The position numbers were made by a program, and so were the translations under genes. A stretch of 40,651 bases of DNA from Nitrobacter sp. 62-23 (lineage in GTDB: Bacteria > Pseudomonadota > Alphaproteobacteria > Rhizobiales > Xanthobacteraceae). The notes beneath the pieces were generated by a model. That model worked only from the letters and a program-made list of their open reading frames with translations, was not told where the DNA came from and did no database searches. Location: contig NZ_MKSM01000105.1 of assembly GCF_001897285.1 (NCBI RefSeq), positions 1 to 40,651 of the forward strand, in the 5' to 3' direction. Positions 25,847 through 37,129 of the stretch are shown here, one piece after another (the stretch's first letter is position 1; every line of letters starts with the position of its first letter).

Positions 25847-26569
25847 TCATTGCGCGGCTCGGTCGATGCGGCCCGAGCGCAGCCGCACCACGCGATCGCA
25901 ACGCCGCGCGAGCGCGGTGTCATGGGTGACCAGCACCAGCGTCATGCCGCGCTCGGCATGTTTGGCGAAGAGCAGATCGACGATCTGCTGGCCGGTCGCC
26001 TCGTCCAGATTGCCGGTCGGCTCGTCGGCGACGAGTATCGCCGGATCGGGCGCGAACGCCCGCGCCAGCGCCACGCGCTGCTGCTCGCCGCCGGACAACT
26101 GCGCCGGATAATGATGCAGCCGCTCGCCGAGACCTACCGCCTCCAGTTCTCGCGCCGCGCGCGCCGATGCGTCGGGGGCACCCGCAAGTTCGAGCGGCAC
26201 CGCGACGTTCTCGAGCGCCGTCATGGTCGGGATCAAATGAAACGACTGGAACACGATGCCGACGTGGCGGCCGCGAAATCGAGCGAGGGCATCTTCGTCG
26301 AGAGCATTGAATCGAGTGCCATCGACCACCACCTCTCCGCTGTCAGGACGTTCAAGCCCGGCCATCACCATGAGCAGCGTCGATTTGCCCGATCCCGACG
26401 GGCCGATCAGACCGACCGCTTCGGCGCGGCCGACACGGAGATTGATGTCCTTGAGGATGTGGACCCGCGCCGCGCCGCTGCCGAGCGTGAGGTTGACATT
26501 GGCGATGGCGATGGCATCCGGGACTTCGGAATAACCGGCCGGCGACGAGCGTTCGATGAGATTGTCCAT
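25847..26569 (-). CDS. ABC transporter ATP-binding protein (YbbA/LolD type)
   Basis: A 240-residue nucleotide-binding subunit. Walker A GPSGSGKST is at residues 56-64, the Q-loop is in VFQSFHLIP, the signature LSGGEQQR is at 158-165, Walker B ILVADEP at 178-184 and the H-loop is His216. It belongs to the MacB/LolD/YbbA group that drives FtsX-like permeases, consistent with the permease gene directly downstream. The ATG at 26569 gives the normal family length; the frame stays open upstream only as an antisense shadow of the esterase gene. Confidence 0.94.
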   Translation of the reverse strand: MDNLIERSSPAGYSEVPDAIAIANVNLTLGSGAARVHILKDINLRVGRAEAVGLIGPSGSGKSTLLMVMAGLERPDSGEVVVDGTRFNALDEDALARFRGRHVGIVFQSFHLIPTMTALENVAVPLELAGAPDASARAARELEAVGLGERLHHYPAQLSGGEQQRVALARAFAPDPAILVADEPTGNLDEATGQQIVDLLFAKHAERGMTLVLVTHDTALARRCDRVVRLRSGRIDRAAQ

Positions 26570-26618
26570 GCGAAAGTCATATGGGGCTTCCTTTCCGGCA
26601 GTCGAGTGGTTGAAGCGC

Positions 26619-27254
26619 ATGTTTATGTGGCTGGCGTTGAGCGTGGTGTTGACGGCATCCGCATTCGCGCAGGCCCCCTCCGCCGGTCCGATCAAGCTCG
26701 TCGTGCTCGGCGACTCCTTGAGCGCCGGCCTCGGACTTCCAGCCGCCGCCGCATTTCCCGCCCAATTGGAAAAGGCATTGCAAAACAAAGGGCTGAACGT
26801 GGCGATCAACAATGCCGGCGTTTCCGGCGACACCGCCTCCGGCGGTCTCGACCGGCTCGACTGGTCGGTGCCGGCCGGCACCCGGGGCGTGATTCTCGAA
26901 CTGGGTGCAAACGATGCGCTCCGCGGCCTCGATCCCAAGGTGACGCGTACCGCGCTGGACAACATCCTGAAGCGGCTGAAGGCGCGCGGTATCGCGGTTT
27001 TGTTGTGCGGTATGGTCGCGCCGCCGAATTACGGCGCCGAATATGCCGCGCAATTCAATGCGATCTTTCCCGATCTCGCCAAGGCATACGACGTGCCGCT
27101 TTATCCGTTTTTCCTCGATGGCGTCGCGGCCAACACCAAGCTCAATCAGGCCGACGGCATTCATCCGACCGCGGCGGGCATTGGAGTGATCGTGACGAAT
27201 ATCATGCCGACGGTTGAGTCCTTTGTCCGCGGCATAGCTGGGCAGAAAGAGTGA
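26619..27254 (+). CDS. tesA: GDSL-type arylesterase / lysophospholipase (TesA-like)
   Basis: About 211 residues from the ATG at 26619. A signal peptide (residues 1-18, ending SAFAQ) precedes an SGNH hydrolase domain. Block I is VLGDSLSAGLGL with nucleophile Ser33, block II is NNAGVSGDT with Gly70, block III is LGANDALRG with Asn98, and block V is ADGIHP with Asp179 and His182. It is a periplasmic esterase/thioesterase related to E. coli TesA. An ATG at 26568 would add 17 residues and overlap the divergent ABC gene start; I prefer the shorter form. It is divergent from the YbbA/YbbP pair, as in E. coli. Confidence 0.9.
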   Translation: MFMWLALSVVLTASAFAQAPSAGPIKLVVLGDSLSAGLGLPAAAAFPAQLEKALQNKGLNVAINNAGVSGDTASGGLDRLDWSVPAGTRGVILELGANDALRGLDPKVTRTALDNILKRLKARGIAVLLCGMVAPPNYGAEYAAQFNAIFPDLAKAYDVPLYPFFLDGVAANTKLNQADGIHPTAAGIGVIVTNIMPTVESFVRGIAGQKE

Positions 27255-27386
27255 GAACCACGTGCTTCGCACCATCATAGAACTACGATAAAAGCGGATA
27301 TCGTCGATTCGCCGCCGAATTGGTTTCGAACTTCGCTTTTCGCCGCGCGAGTTTCGGAACCGGGTCTCAGCATCGAGGGTGTTGCG

Positions 27387-27923
27387 ATGCCGCGTTTGTT
27401 CACCGGGCTGGAGATACCGCCCGACGTCTGCCGCATACTGTCCGATCTGCGCGGCGGTCTGCCCGGCGCCCGCTGGATCGATCCCGAAAATTACCATCTC
27501 ACGCTGCGCTTCATCGGCGATATCGACGGCGCATCCGCCAACGAGATCGCGTCGGTGCTGCTGCGGGTCAACCGCAAACCATTCGAGGTGACGCTGCGCG
27601 GGCTGTCCAGTTTCGGCGGCAAGAAACCGCGCGCCGTCGTCGCTTCGGTGGAGCCGAGCGGGCCGCTGGTCGAGTTGCAGGCCGAACTCGAACGGCTGAT
27701 CCAGCGCTGCGGGCTCGATCCCGAGAGCCGCAAGTTCACGCCTCACGTGACGCTGGCTCGGCTGCGCGACGCATCCAACCATGACGTCGCGAACTATCTG
27801 TCGGTGCGGGGCTATTTTCCGTCCAAAGTCTTCACCGCCGAGCGTTTCGTGCTGTTCTCCTCGCGCGCCTCGGTCGGCGGCGGACCTTATGTGGTGGAGG
27901 ATTCCTACGCGCTCAGCCCGTAA
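27387..27923 (+). CDS. thpR: RNA 2',3'-cyclic phosphodiesterase
   Basis: A 178-residue member of the 2H phosphoesterase family (LigT/ThpR) that opens 2',3'-cyclic phosphate ends of RNA. The two HxTx motifs are HLTL (His37) and HVTL (His120), at the expected spacing. The N-terminal LFTGLEIPPDV is typical. GAGGG lies about 8 nt before the ATG at 27387. It is followed 72 bp later by zapE in the same direction. Confidence 0.95.
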   Translation: MPRLFTGLEIPPDVCRILSDLRGGLPGARWIDPENYHLTLRFIGDIDGASANEIASVLLRVNRKPFEVTLRGLSSFGGKKPRAVVASVEPSGPLVELQAELERLIQRCGLDPESRKFTPHVTLARLRDASNHDVANYLSVRGYFPSKVFTAERFVLFSSRASVGGGPYVVEDSYALSP

Positions 27924-27995
27924 CCGTTCGACCTGCAAGTCCTTCAACCAATTCACGACTTGCATTTCGGCTGATATGGAGTCGTAAGCTGTCTG

Positions 27996-29180
27996 ATGCT
28001 TTCAGCCTCGCCCACGCTGTTCCGTGATCACTATCAGGATCTCGTCGCGTCGGGCGCGCTCGAGGCCGACCCCGCGCAGGCGCGGGTGGCGGACGCTCTC
28101 GCCGCGCTGGACGAGCGGCTCATGGCCTACAAGCCGGCCGGCAAAGGCGGCTTTCTCGACAAGCTGTTCCATCCTGACCACGCGCCTCCTCCGAAGGGAC
28201 TTTATATCTACGGCGACGTCGGGCGCGGTAAATCCATGCTGATGGACCTGTTCTTCCATGACAGCGCGGTCACGCACAAGCGCCGCGTCCATTTTCATGA
28301 GTTCATGGCCAACGTTCACGAGCGCATCTTCGCCTTTCGCCAGAGCATCGCACGCGGCGAAACAGCCGACGCCGACGTCATTCAACTCACCGCGGCCGCG
28401 ATCTTCGAGGAAGCGTGGCTTTTGTGCTTCGACGAATTCCACGTCACCGATATCGCCGATGCCATGATCCTCGGCCGCCTGTTCGCGCGCCTGTTCGAAC
28501 TCGGCACGGTGGTGGTGGCGACATCCAACGTCCCGCCCGAGAATCTCTATGAGGGCGGCCTCAACCGCGTGCTGTTCCTGCCGTTTATCGAACAGATCGA
28601 GGAACGCATGGAGGTGCTGCGCCTCGATGCACGCACCGATTTCCGCATGGAAAAGCTGGCAGGCGTCACGATGTGGCTGACGCCCGCCGACGCCAAGGCC
28701 GAAGCGGCGCTCGACAAGGGGTGGGCGCTGATGACCGGCGGCGCGCCGTGCAGGCCCCGCGACATCGCGATCAAGGGCCATGCCTTGCGCGTGCCATGCT
28801 CGTCCCACGGCGTGGCCCGGTTTTCCTTCGCCGATCTGTGTGAGCAGCCGCTTGGCGCCTCCGACTATCTGAGGCTCGCGCGGGACTATCATACCCTCAT
28901 CATCGATCGCATCCCGGTCATGAACGACGCCGACCGCAACGCCGCCAAGCGGTTCATCGCGCTGATCGACACGCTGTATGACAACGGCGTGAAACTGATG
29001 GCCTCGAGCGACACCGATCCACTGTCGCTCTATCGCGCCACTGAAGGCTTCGAGGCGAACGAATTCAAGCGCACCTCCTCGCGCCTGATCGAGATGGGCT
29101 CGGACTCCTACCTGGCCCAGGCCCACGGCCGCAGCGATTCCGCCGCCGGCGGCTCCAGCACCGGACTGGTGGAGACATGA
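27996..29180 (+). CDS. zapE: Cell division protein ZapE (AFG1-like ATPase)
   Basis: A 394-residue AFG1/ZapE family P-loop ATPase. Walker A GDVGRGKS is at residues 73-80, Walker B LLCFDEF at 142-148, and FARLFELGTVVVATSNVPPENLY is present. The C-terminus ends in a flexible tail rich in Ser and Gly. In E. coli, ZapE acts at the Z-ring under stress; the mitochondrial AFG1 homologue supports respiratory-complex quality control. The gene directly precedes mdh and the sucCDAB block, a conserved alphaproteobacterial order. Confidence 0.94.
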   Translation: MLSASPTLFRDHYQDLVASGALEADPAQARVADALAALDERLMAYKPAGKGGFLDKLFHPDHAPPPKGLYIYGDVGRGKSMLMDLFFHDSAVTHKRRVHFHEFMANVHERIFAFRQSIARGETADADVIQLTAAAIFEEAWLLCFDEFHVTDIADAMILGRLFARLFELGTVVVATSNVPPENLYEGGLNRVLFLPFIEQIEERMEVLRLDARTDFRMEKLAGVTMWLTPADAKAEAALDKGWALMTGGAPCRPRDIAIKGHALRVPCSSHGVARFSFADLCEQPLGASDYLRLARDYHTLIIDRIPVMNDADRNAAKRFIALIDTLYDNGVKLMASSDTDPLSLYRATEGFEANEFKRTSSRLIEMGSDSYLAQAHGRSDSAAGGSSTGLVET

Positions 29181-29326
29181 CATTGATGCCGCCATTGCCG
29201 GTCATCGGGATCGAACCTTGGGCGAACAGGAATGCACGCTGCACGACTTGAATGGCCGGGACGAAAGGTCTAACCACGCTGATGTCAACATTTTCCTCAT
29301 CCCGCCTCTTTGCCATCAAAGGATAA

Positions 29327-30301
<975 letters not shown>

Positions 30302-30427
30302 TCGGCCGCGAGGCGACTATCCGCCTGCCGCTCGGCCGGTCTATCACCGGTCTGCGACAGACGGAGACAGGTAAGGTCGAAAATTTTCGTTGCCAATTGT
30401 CACTGCCACGCGTCGGAGACCATCGCG

Positions 30428-31627
30428 ATGAACATCCACGAGTACCAGGCCAAAGCGTTGCTGCGCGAATTCGGCGTGCCAGTCTCGCGCGGGGTGCCGG
30501 TGCTGAAGGCGTCGGAAGCCGAGGCGGCGGCGACCACGCTGGGCGGTCCGGTGTGGGTGGTGAAAAGCCAGATCCATGCGGGCGGCCGCGGCAAGGGCAA
30601 GTTCAAGGAAGCCTCCGCCGGAGACAAGGGTGGCGTCCGTCTCGCCAGGTCGGTCGCCGAGGTCAGCGAATACGCCAGCCAGATGCTCGGGGCGACGCTG
30701 GTCACGGTGCAGACCGGCCCCGCCGGCAAGCGGGTCAACCGCCTCTACATCGAGGAAGGCTCCGATATCGACAAGGAGTTCTATCTCTCGGCGCTAGTCG
30801 ACCGCGAGACCTCGCGGGTCGCGTTCGTCGTTTCCACCGAGGGCGGCGTCAACATCGAGGACGTCGCCCATAAAACGCCTGAGAAGATCGTGACCTTTTC
30901 GGTCGATCCCGCCACCGGCGTCATGGCCCATCACGGCCGCACCGTCGCCAAGGCGCTGGGTCTCACCGGCGACCTCGCCAAGCAGGCGGACAGGCTGGTG
31001 ACGCAGATTTACACCGCCTTCATCGCCAAGGACATGGCGCTTCTGGAGATCAACCCGCTGGTCGTCACCAGGCAAGGTGAACTGCGCGTGCTCGACGCCA
31101 AGGTATCATTCGATAGCAATGCGCTGTTCCGCCATTCCGACGTGCTGGCGCTGCGCGACGAGACCGAGGAAGACCCCAAGGAAATCGAGGCGTCTCGCTT
31201 CGACCTGAGCTATGTCGCGCTCGACGGACAGATCGGCTGCATGGTCAACGGCGCCGGCCTCGCGATGGCGACCATGGACATCATCAAGCTCTACGGCATG
31301 GCGCCTGCGAACTTCCTCGACGTCGGCGGCGGCGCCACCAAGGACAAGGTCGCGGCCGCCTTCAAGATCATCACCGCAGATCCGAACGTGAAGGGCATCC
31401 TGGTCAATATCTTCGGCGGCATCATGAAATGCGACGTCATTGCCGATGGCGTCGTCGCCGCGGTGAAGCAGGTCGGCCTCAATGTGCCGCTGGTGGTTCG
31501 CCTCGAAGGCACCAATGTCGACGCCGGCAAAAAGATCATCCGCGAGTCCGGCCTCAACGTGCTGCCCGCCGACGATCTCGACGACGCCGCGCAGAAGATC
31601 GTCAAGGCCGTGAAAGGGGTCGGGTAA
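30428..31627 (+). CDS. sucC: Succinyl-CoA synthetase beta subunit
   Basis: A 399-residue ATP-grasp subunit of ADP-forming succinate-CoA ligase. The opening [19 protein letters not shown] is diagnostic. Nucleotide binding is seen in [13 protein letters not shown], and [10 protein letters not shown] and [11 protein letters not shown] are present. It forms an alpha2-beta2 or alpha-beta enzyme with SucD, producing ATP from succinyl-CoA in the TCA cycle. Its stop is followed directly by the sucD start with no spacer, so they form one operon. Confidence 0.98.
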   Translation: MNIHEYQAKALLREFGVPVSRGVPVLKASEAEAAATTLGGPVWVVKSQIHAGGRGKGKFKEASAGDKGGVRLARSVAEVSEYASQMLGATLVTVQTGPAGKRVNRLYIEEGSDIDKEFYLSALVDRETSRVAFVVSTEGGVNIEDVAHKTPEKIVTFSVDPATGVMAHHGRTVAKALGLTGDLAKQADRLVTQIYTAFIAKDMALLEINPLVVTRQGELRVLDAKVSFDSNALFRHSDVLALRDETEEDPKEIEASRFDLSYVALDGQIGCMVNGAGLAMATMDIIKLYGMAPANFLDVGGGATKDKVAAAFKIITADPNVKGILVNIFGGIMKCDVIADGVVAAVKQVGLNVPLVVRLEGTNVDAGKKIIRESGLNVLPADDLDDAAQKIVKAVKGVG

Positions 31628-32512
31628 ATGTCCGTTCTGATCGACAGGACCACAAAGGTCATCTGCCAGGGCTTCACCGGCAAGAACGGCACCTTTCACT
31701 CCGAGGCCGCGATCGCCTACGGCACCAAAATGGTCGGCGGCACCTCGCCGGGCAAAGGCGGCAGCAAGCATCTCGGCCTGCCGGTATTCGACACCGTCCG
31801 CGAAGCGCGCGCGGCGACCGGTGCCGACGCCAGCGTGATCTACGTTCCGCCGCAGGGTGCGGCGGATGCGATCTGCGAGGCGATCGACGCCGAGACCCCG
31901 CTGATCGTCTGCATCACCGAGGGCATTCCGGTGCTCGACATGGTGCGGGTCAAGCGGTCGCTGTCGGGATCGAAGTCGCGGCTGATCGGACCGAATTGTC
32001 CGGGCGTCGTCACCGCCGGCGAATGCAAGATCGGCATCATGCCGGCCAACATCTTCAAGCCGGGCCATGTCGGCATCGTCTCCCGCTCGGGCACGCTGAC
32101 CTACGAGGCGGTATTTCAGACCAGCCAGGAAGGTCTGGGGCAAACAACCGCGGTCGGCATCGGCGGCGACCCGGTCAAGGGCACCGAATTCATCGACGTG
32201 CTGGAAATGTTTCTCGCCGATCCCAAGACCACGTCGATCGTGATGATCGGCGAGATCGGCGGCTCGGCCGAGGAAGACGCCGCCCAGTTCCTGATCGACG
32301 AGGCCAAACGCGGCCGCAAGAAGCCTGTGGTCGGCTTCATCGCCGGCGTCACCGCGCCGCCCGGCCGCCGCATGGGCCATGCCGGGGCCATCATCTCCGG
32401 CGGCAAGGGTGACGCCGCGTCCAAGACCGCCGCCATGGAAGCCGCCGGCATCATTGTCTCGCCATCTCCGGCGCGACTCGGAAAGACACTTGTCGAAAAA
32501 TTGAAGTCCTGA
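31628..32512 (+). CDS. sucD: Succinyl-CoA synthetase alpha subunit
   Basis: A 294-residue CoA-binding subunit. The N-terminal Rossmann-type CoA site includes [14 protein letters not shown], and the phosphohistidine His251 is in [17 protein letters not shown] and [12 protein letters not shown] are typical. It is translated directly after sucC. The 139-bp gap to sucA holds a small palindrome. Confidence 0.98.
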   Translation: MSVLIDRTTKVICQGFTGKNGTFHSEAAIAYGTKMVGGTSPGKGGSKHLGLPVFDTVREARAATGADASVIYVPPQGAADAICEAIDAETPLIVCITEGIPVLDMVRVKRSLSGSKSRLIGPNCPGVVTAGECKIGIMPANIFKPGHVGIVSRSGTLTYEAVFQTSQEGLGQTTAVGIGGDPVKGTEFIDVLEMFLADPKTTSIVMIGEIGGSAEEDAAQFLIDEAKRGRKKPVVGFIAGVTAPPGRRMGHAGAIISGGKGDAASKTAAMEAAGIIVSPSPARLGKTLVEKLKS

Positions 32513-32583
32513 TTCAAACCTTGGTTCTTTTCGGCGCGAAGTTCCACCCCAAATAAGGTAAGTAAAAAGTTCGAATTCGCGCT

Positions 32584-32600
32584 GATTCCGCCGCGGAATC
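32584..32600 (+). promoter_or_regulatory. Small palindrome between sucD and sucA
   Basis: GATTCCG pairs with CGGAATC around a CCG loop, 52 bp upstream of sucA. There is no T-tract, so it is more likely a regulatory or processing site than a terminator. Confidence 0.3.
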
Positions 32601-32651
32601 GGCGAACGCGCCGTTTGCTATGCGCAAGACTGGAAATCGTCAGGATACGAT

Positions 32652-35609
32652 ATGTCTCGCCAGAACGCGAATGCAGCATTTGCCCTTTCCTCGTTCCTGC
32701 AGGGCGCGAACGCCTCCTACATCGACGGACTTTACGCCCGCTACGAGAAGGATCCCGGCTCGGTCGACGCCGAGTGGCGGGAATTCTTCGGCAGCCTGAA
32801 GGACGCTCCCGAGGACGTTGCGAAGAACGCGGAAGGCCCATCCTGGGAGAAGGCGAATTGGCCTTCGACGCCACGGGACGACCTCACCTCCGCGCTCGAC
32901 GGCAACTGGGCGCAGGTCGAACAGGCGGTCGGCGCTAAAATACAGGCCAGGACACAGGCGAAAGATTCGGTGCTCGCCGGCGTCGAGGTCCACCAGGCCA
33001 CCCGCGATTCGGTGCGCGCGCTGATGCTGATCCGGGCCTATCGCATGCGCGGCCACTTCCATGCCCGGCTCGATCCGCTCGGTCTCGAACCTGCGCGCGA
33101 TCACGAGGAACTCGATCCGCGCGTCTACGGCTTCACCGACGCCGACATGGATCGCAAGATCTTCCTCGACCATGTGCTCGGCCTCGAATACGGCACGCTG
33201 CGCGAGATCGTAGCGATCTGCGAGCGAACCTACTGCCAGACGCTCGGCGTCGAGTTCATGCACATCACGAACGGCGCGCAGAAGGGCTGGATCCAGGAGC
33301 GCATCGAGGGGCCGGACAAGGAGATCAGCTTCACGCCGGAAGGCCGTCGCGCCATTCTCAAGAAGCTCGTCGAGGCGGAAGGCTTCGAGAAGTTCTGCGA
33401 CGTCAAGTTCACCGGCACCAAGCGTTTCGGTCTGGACGGCGCCGAATCGCTGATTCCGGCGCTGGAGCAGATCATCAAGCGAGGCGGCAATCTCGGCGTC
33501 AAGGAAATCGTGATCGGCATGCCGCACCGCGGACGGCTGAACGTGCTGACGCAGGTGATGGGCAAGCCGCACCGCGCGCTGTTCCACGAATTCAAGGGCG
33601 GTTCGGTCAATCCCGACGCCGTGGAAGGCTCGGGCGACGTCAAGTATCACCTCGGCGCCTCAAGCGACCGCGAGTTCGACAACAACCGCATCCACCTGTC
33701 GCTGACCGCCAATCCCTCGCACCTGGAAATCGTCGATCCGGTGGTGCTCGGCAAGGTGCGCGCCAAGCAGGATCAGCACGGCGATCCGCCCGACCAGCGC
33801 AACTCGGTGCTGCCGCTCCTGATGCACGGCGACGCCGCCTTCGCGGGCCAGGGCGTGGTGGCGGAATGCTTTGCGCTGTCGGACCTCAAGGGCTACCGCA
33901 CCGGCGGCTCGATCCACTTCATCGTCAACAACCAGATCGGCTTCACCACCTATCCGCGCTACTCGCGCTCCTCGCCCTATCCGTCCGACGTCGCCAAGAT
34001 GATCGATGCGCCGATCTTCCACGTCAACGGCGACGATCCGGAAGCGGTGGTGTTCGCCGCCAAGGTCGCGACCGAATTCCGGCAGAAATTCCACAAGCCG
34101 GTCGTGATCGACATGTTCTGCTATCGCCGTCACGGCCACAACGAAGGCGACGAGCCCTCGTTCACCAACCCGACGATGTACCACAAGATCGCCGCGCATC
34201 CCTCCACGCTGGAACTGTACGCGAAGCGGTTGACCGCTGACGGCATCATCACCGAGGGCGAGGTCGAGAAGCTGAAAGCCGACTGGCGCGCGCGGCTCGA
34301 CGCCGAATTCGAGGGCGGCGCCGGCTACAAGCCGAACAAGGCCGACTGGCTCGACGGCAAGTGGGCGGGTTTCAAGCTCGCCGACCAGGACGAGGAGCCG
34401 CGTCGCGGCGTCACCGGCGTCGACGTCGCGACACTGAAGGAGATCGGCCGCAGCATTACCCGCGTGCCGGACGGTTTCCGCGTGCATCGCACGGTGCGAC
34501 GCTTTCTCGAAAACCGCGCCAGGGCGATCGAGGGCGGCGGCGGTCTCGACTGGGCGACGGCCGAGGCGCTGGCTTTTTGTTCGCTGATGCTGGAGGGTCA
34601 CAACGTCCGCCTGTCCGGCCAGGACAGCGAGCGCGGCACCTTCTCGCAACGGCATTCGGTATTGTTCGACCAGCAGGACGAGAGCCGCTACACGCCGTTC
34701 AACCACCTCGGCAAGGACCAGGGCCGCTACGAAGTCATCAACTCGCTGCTGTCGGAAGAAGCGGTGCTCGGCTTCGAATACGGCTATTCGCTCGCCGAGC
34801 CCAATGCGCTCACAATGTGGGAGGCGCAGTTCGGCGACTTCGCCAACGGCGCGCAGGTGGTGTTCGACCAGTTCATCTCCGCTGGAGAACGCAAGTGGCT
34901 GCGCATGTCGGGCCTCGTCTGCATGCTGCCTCACGGCTATGAAGGCCAGGGACCGGAGCATTCCTCGGCGCGGCTGGAACGCTTCCTGCAGATGTGCGCG
35001 GAAGACAACATGCAGGTGGTCAACCTCACCACGCCGGCCAACCATTTCCATGCGCTGCGCCGGCAGTTGAAGCGCCAGATCCGCAAGCCGCTGATCATGA
35101 TGACGCCGAAGTCGCTGCTGCGCCACAAGCGAGCGGTATCGCGTCTCGACGAACTCGGCGCCGATACCGCTTTCCACCGCATTTTGTACGACGACGCGGC
35201 TATGCTTCCGGAGCAAAAAATCAGACTGCTGGAAGACCAGAATATCCGCCGCGTGGTGCTCTGCTCCGGCAAGGTCTACTATGACCTCTACGAGGAACGC
35301 GAGAAGCGCAACATCGACGACGTCTACCTGTTGCGGATCGAACAGTTGTATCCGGTGCCGCTGAAGGCGCTGGTGCAGGTGCTCGGCCGCTTCAAGAATG
35401 CGGAGGTCGTCTGGTGCCAGGAAGAGCCGCGCAACATGGGCGCGTGGCACTTCATCGAACCCTATCTCGAATGGATTCTCAACCAGATCGACACTCCCAA
35501 CAAGCGCCCGCGTTATGCCGGCCGCGCCGCGTCCGCGGCCACCGCGACCGGATTGATGTCGAAGCACCTCGCACAACTCAAGGCGCTTCTCGAAGAAGCA
35601 CTTGGATAA
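32652..35609 (+). CDS. sucA: 2-oxoglutarate dehydrogenase E1 component
   Basis: A 985-residue thiamine-diphosphate-dependent E1 that decarboxylates 2-oxoglutarate and transfers succinyl to the E2 lipoyl group. The N-terminal E2-binding segment is present (FLQGANASYIDGLYARYEKDP), then HRGRLNVL. The ThDP motif starts with GDAAFAGQG near residue 393 and ends with NNQIGFTT. The C-terminal region EEPRNMGAW is also seen. The length is normal. The ATG at 32652 is preceded by AGGA. It is followed by odhB after 194 bp with no obvious gene between. Confidence 0.98.
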   Translation: MSRQNANAAFALSSFLQGANASYIDGLYARYEKDPGSVDAEWREFFGSLKDAPEDVAKNAEGPSWEKANWPSTPRDDLTSALDGNWAQVEQAVGAKIQARTQAKDSVLAGVEVHQATRDSVRALMLIRAYRMRGHFHARLDPLGLEPARDHEELDPRVYGFTDADMDRKIFLDHVLGLEYGTLREIVAICERTYCQTLGVEFMHITNGAQKGWIQERIEGPDKEISFTPEGRRAILKKLVEAEGFEKFCDVKFTGTKRFGLDGAESLIPALEQIIKRGGNLGVKEIVIGMPHRGRLNVLTQVMGKPHRALFHEFKGGSVNPDAVEGSGDVKYHLGASSDREFDNNRIHLSLTANPSHLEIVDPVVLGKVRAKQDQHGDPPDQRNSVLPLLMHGDAAFAGQGVVAECFALSDLKGYRTGGSIHFIVNNQIGFTTYPRYSRSSPYPSDVAKMIDAPIFHVNGDDPEAVVFAAKVATEFRQKFHKPVVIDMFCYRRHGHNEGDEPSFTNPTMYHKIAAHPSTLELYAKRLTADGIITEGEVEKLKADWRARLDAEFEGGAGYKPNKADWLDGKWAGFKLADQDEEPRRGVTGVDVATLKEIGRSITRVPDGFRVHRTVRRFLENRARAIEGGGGLDWATAEALAFCSLMLEGHNVRLSGQDSERGTFSQRHSVLFDQQDESRYTPFNHLGKDQGRYEVINSLLSEEAVLGFEYGYSLAEPNALTMWEAQFGDFANGAQVVFDQFISAGERKWLRMSGLVCMLPHGYEGQGPEHSSARLERFLQMCAEDNMQVVNLTTPANHFHALRRQLKRQIRKPLIMMTPKSLLRHKRAVSRLDELGADTAFHRILYDDAAMLPEQKIRLLEDQNIRRVVLCSGKVYYDLYEEREKRNIDDVYLLRIEQLYPVPLKALVQVLGRFKNAEVVWCQEEPRNMGAWHFIEPYLEWILNQIDTPNKRPRYAGRAASAATATGLMSKHLAQLKALLEEALG

Positions 35610-35803
35610 TTAATTGCGTTGCCATGCCCGGTGCGCCATCAAGCTTGCACAGATTGCGTCAACCGGTCTGCGACGCGCGGAGATCCACGTCTCTACATCG
35701 CGTTCAAGACGTGGATAGCGGAAACAAGCGAGCGAAGCGGCGCCGTGCTTCGAACGGATATGGCCGGCCATGACCGGCAGAGGATTTAGGAAGGGCTGCT
35801 CAC

Positions 35804-37108
35804 ATGACTGAGATACGCGTTCCGACGCTCGGCGAATCGGTGACCGAGGCCACCATCGGCAAATGGTTCAAGAAGACCGGCGACACTGTCTCCGTCGACG
35901 AACCGCTGGTCGAACTCGAAACCGACAAGGTGACCATCGAAGTGCCGGCGCCCTCCGCCGGCACGCTTGGCGAGATCGTCGCCAAGGATGGCGAGACCGT
36001 CGCCGTCGGCGCGCTGCTCGGGCAGATTTCCGAAGGCGCCGCGCCGGCAAAACCCGCGGCCGCCAAGGCTTCGGCGGGCGTCGCGCCCGAAAGCGCAACC
36101 GGACGTCCCGACCTCAAGTCCGACACCACGAAACCGATCAATGCCGGCCCGGAAGAGCCGCGGCCCAAGCCGGAAACCTCAGCGCCGGAAACCTCAGCGT
36201 CCTCCGACGCGCCGCTCGCGCCTTCGGTCCGCAAGCTCTCCGCCGAGAGCGGCGTCGATGCTTCCACCGTGCCGGGTTCGGGCAAGGATGGCCGCGTTAC
36301 CAAGGGCGACATGCTGGCCGCAATCGAGAAAGCGGCGGCGGCGCCGACACCGGTCAACCAGCCGGCCGCCGCGGTTCAGCTTCGCGCCCCCTCGCCGCCC
36401 GACGACGCCGCGCGCGAGGAGCGCGTGAAGATGACGCGGCTGCGCCAGACCATCGCGCGCCGCCTCAAGGAGGTGCAGAACACCGCCGCGATGCTGACGA
36501 CCTTCAACGAGGTCGACATGACCCATGTCATGGCGCTGCGTGCGCAGTACAAAGAGGTGTTCGAGAAAAAGCACGGCGCGAAGCTCGGCTTCATGGGCTT
36601 CTTCACCAAGGCCTGCGTTCAGGCGCTGAAGGACATTCCCGCAGTCAACGCTGAAATCGACGGCACCGACCTGATCTACAAGAACTACTATCACATCGGC
36701 GTCGCGGTCGGCACCGACAAGGGCCTCGTCGTGCCTGTGGTGCGCGACTGCGACCGCAAGACGATCGCCGAGATCGAGAAGGGCATCGCCGATTACGGCC
36801 GCCGCGCCCGCGACGGCCAGCTCAAGATCGAGGAGATGCAGGGGGGCACCTTCACCATCACCAATGGCGGCATCTACGGCTCGCTGATGTCGACGCCGAT
36901 CCTGAACGCGCCGCAGGCCGGTATTTTGGGCATGCACAAGATACAGGAACGGCCGATGGCGATCGGCGGCAAGGTGGAAATCCGCCCGATGATGTATCTC
37001 GCGCTCTCCTACGATCACCGCGTCATCGACGGCAAGGAGGCCGTCACCTTCCTCGTGCGCGTCAAGGAATCGCTCGAAGACCCGGCCCGGCTGGTGCTGG
37101 ATTTGTAG
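35804..37108 (+). CDS. odhB: Dihydrolipoamide succinyltransferase (E2 of 2-oxoglutarate dehydrogenase)
   Basis: A 434-residue E2 core. The lipoyl domain carries Lys42 in [11 protein letters not shown] flexible Ala/Pro linker spans about residues 80-135, the E3/E1-binding domain [15 protein letters not shown]...[10 protein letters not shown] about 137-175, and the acyltransferase domain has [12 protein letters not shown] with the catalytic His near residue 405. The linker contains a 15-bp tandem duplication (36173-36202) giving [10 protein letters not shown]. An unrecognised gene lies between this and lpdA, which normally supplies E3. Confidence 0.98.
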   Translation: MTEIRVPTLGESVTEATIGKWFKKTGDTVSVDEPLVELETDKVTIEVPAPSAGTLGEIVAKDGETVAVGALLGQISEGAAPAKPAAAKASAGVAPESATGRPDLKSDTTKPINAGPEEPRPKPETSAPETSASSDAPLAPSVRKLSAESGVDASTVPGSGKDGRVTKGDMLAAIEKAAAAPTPVNQPAAAVQLRAPSPPDDAAREERVKMTRLRQTIARRLKEVQNTAAMLTTFNEVDMTHVMALRAQYKEVFEKKHGAKLGFMGFFTKACVQALKDIPAVNAEIDGTDLIYKNYYHIGVAVGTDKGLVVPVVRDCDRKTIAEIEKGIADYGRRARDGQLKIEEMQGGTFTITNGGIYGSLMSTPILNAPQAGILGMHKIQERPMAIGGKVEIRPMMYLALSYDHRVIDGKEAVTFLVRVKESLEDPARLVLDL

Positions 37109-37129
37109 TTCAAGCAAGGGGGGAATCAC

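Noticed and set aside
31106-32380. Reverse open frame opposite sucC/sucD
   Set aside because: Shadow of the succinyl-CoA synthetase genes; composition typical of antisense frames.
33660-35576. Long reverse-strand open frame (638 codons) opposite sucA
   Set aside because: It is an antisense shadow of a strongly biased high-GC gene. The translation has no recognisable motif, and sucA is certain.
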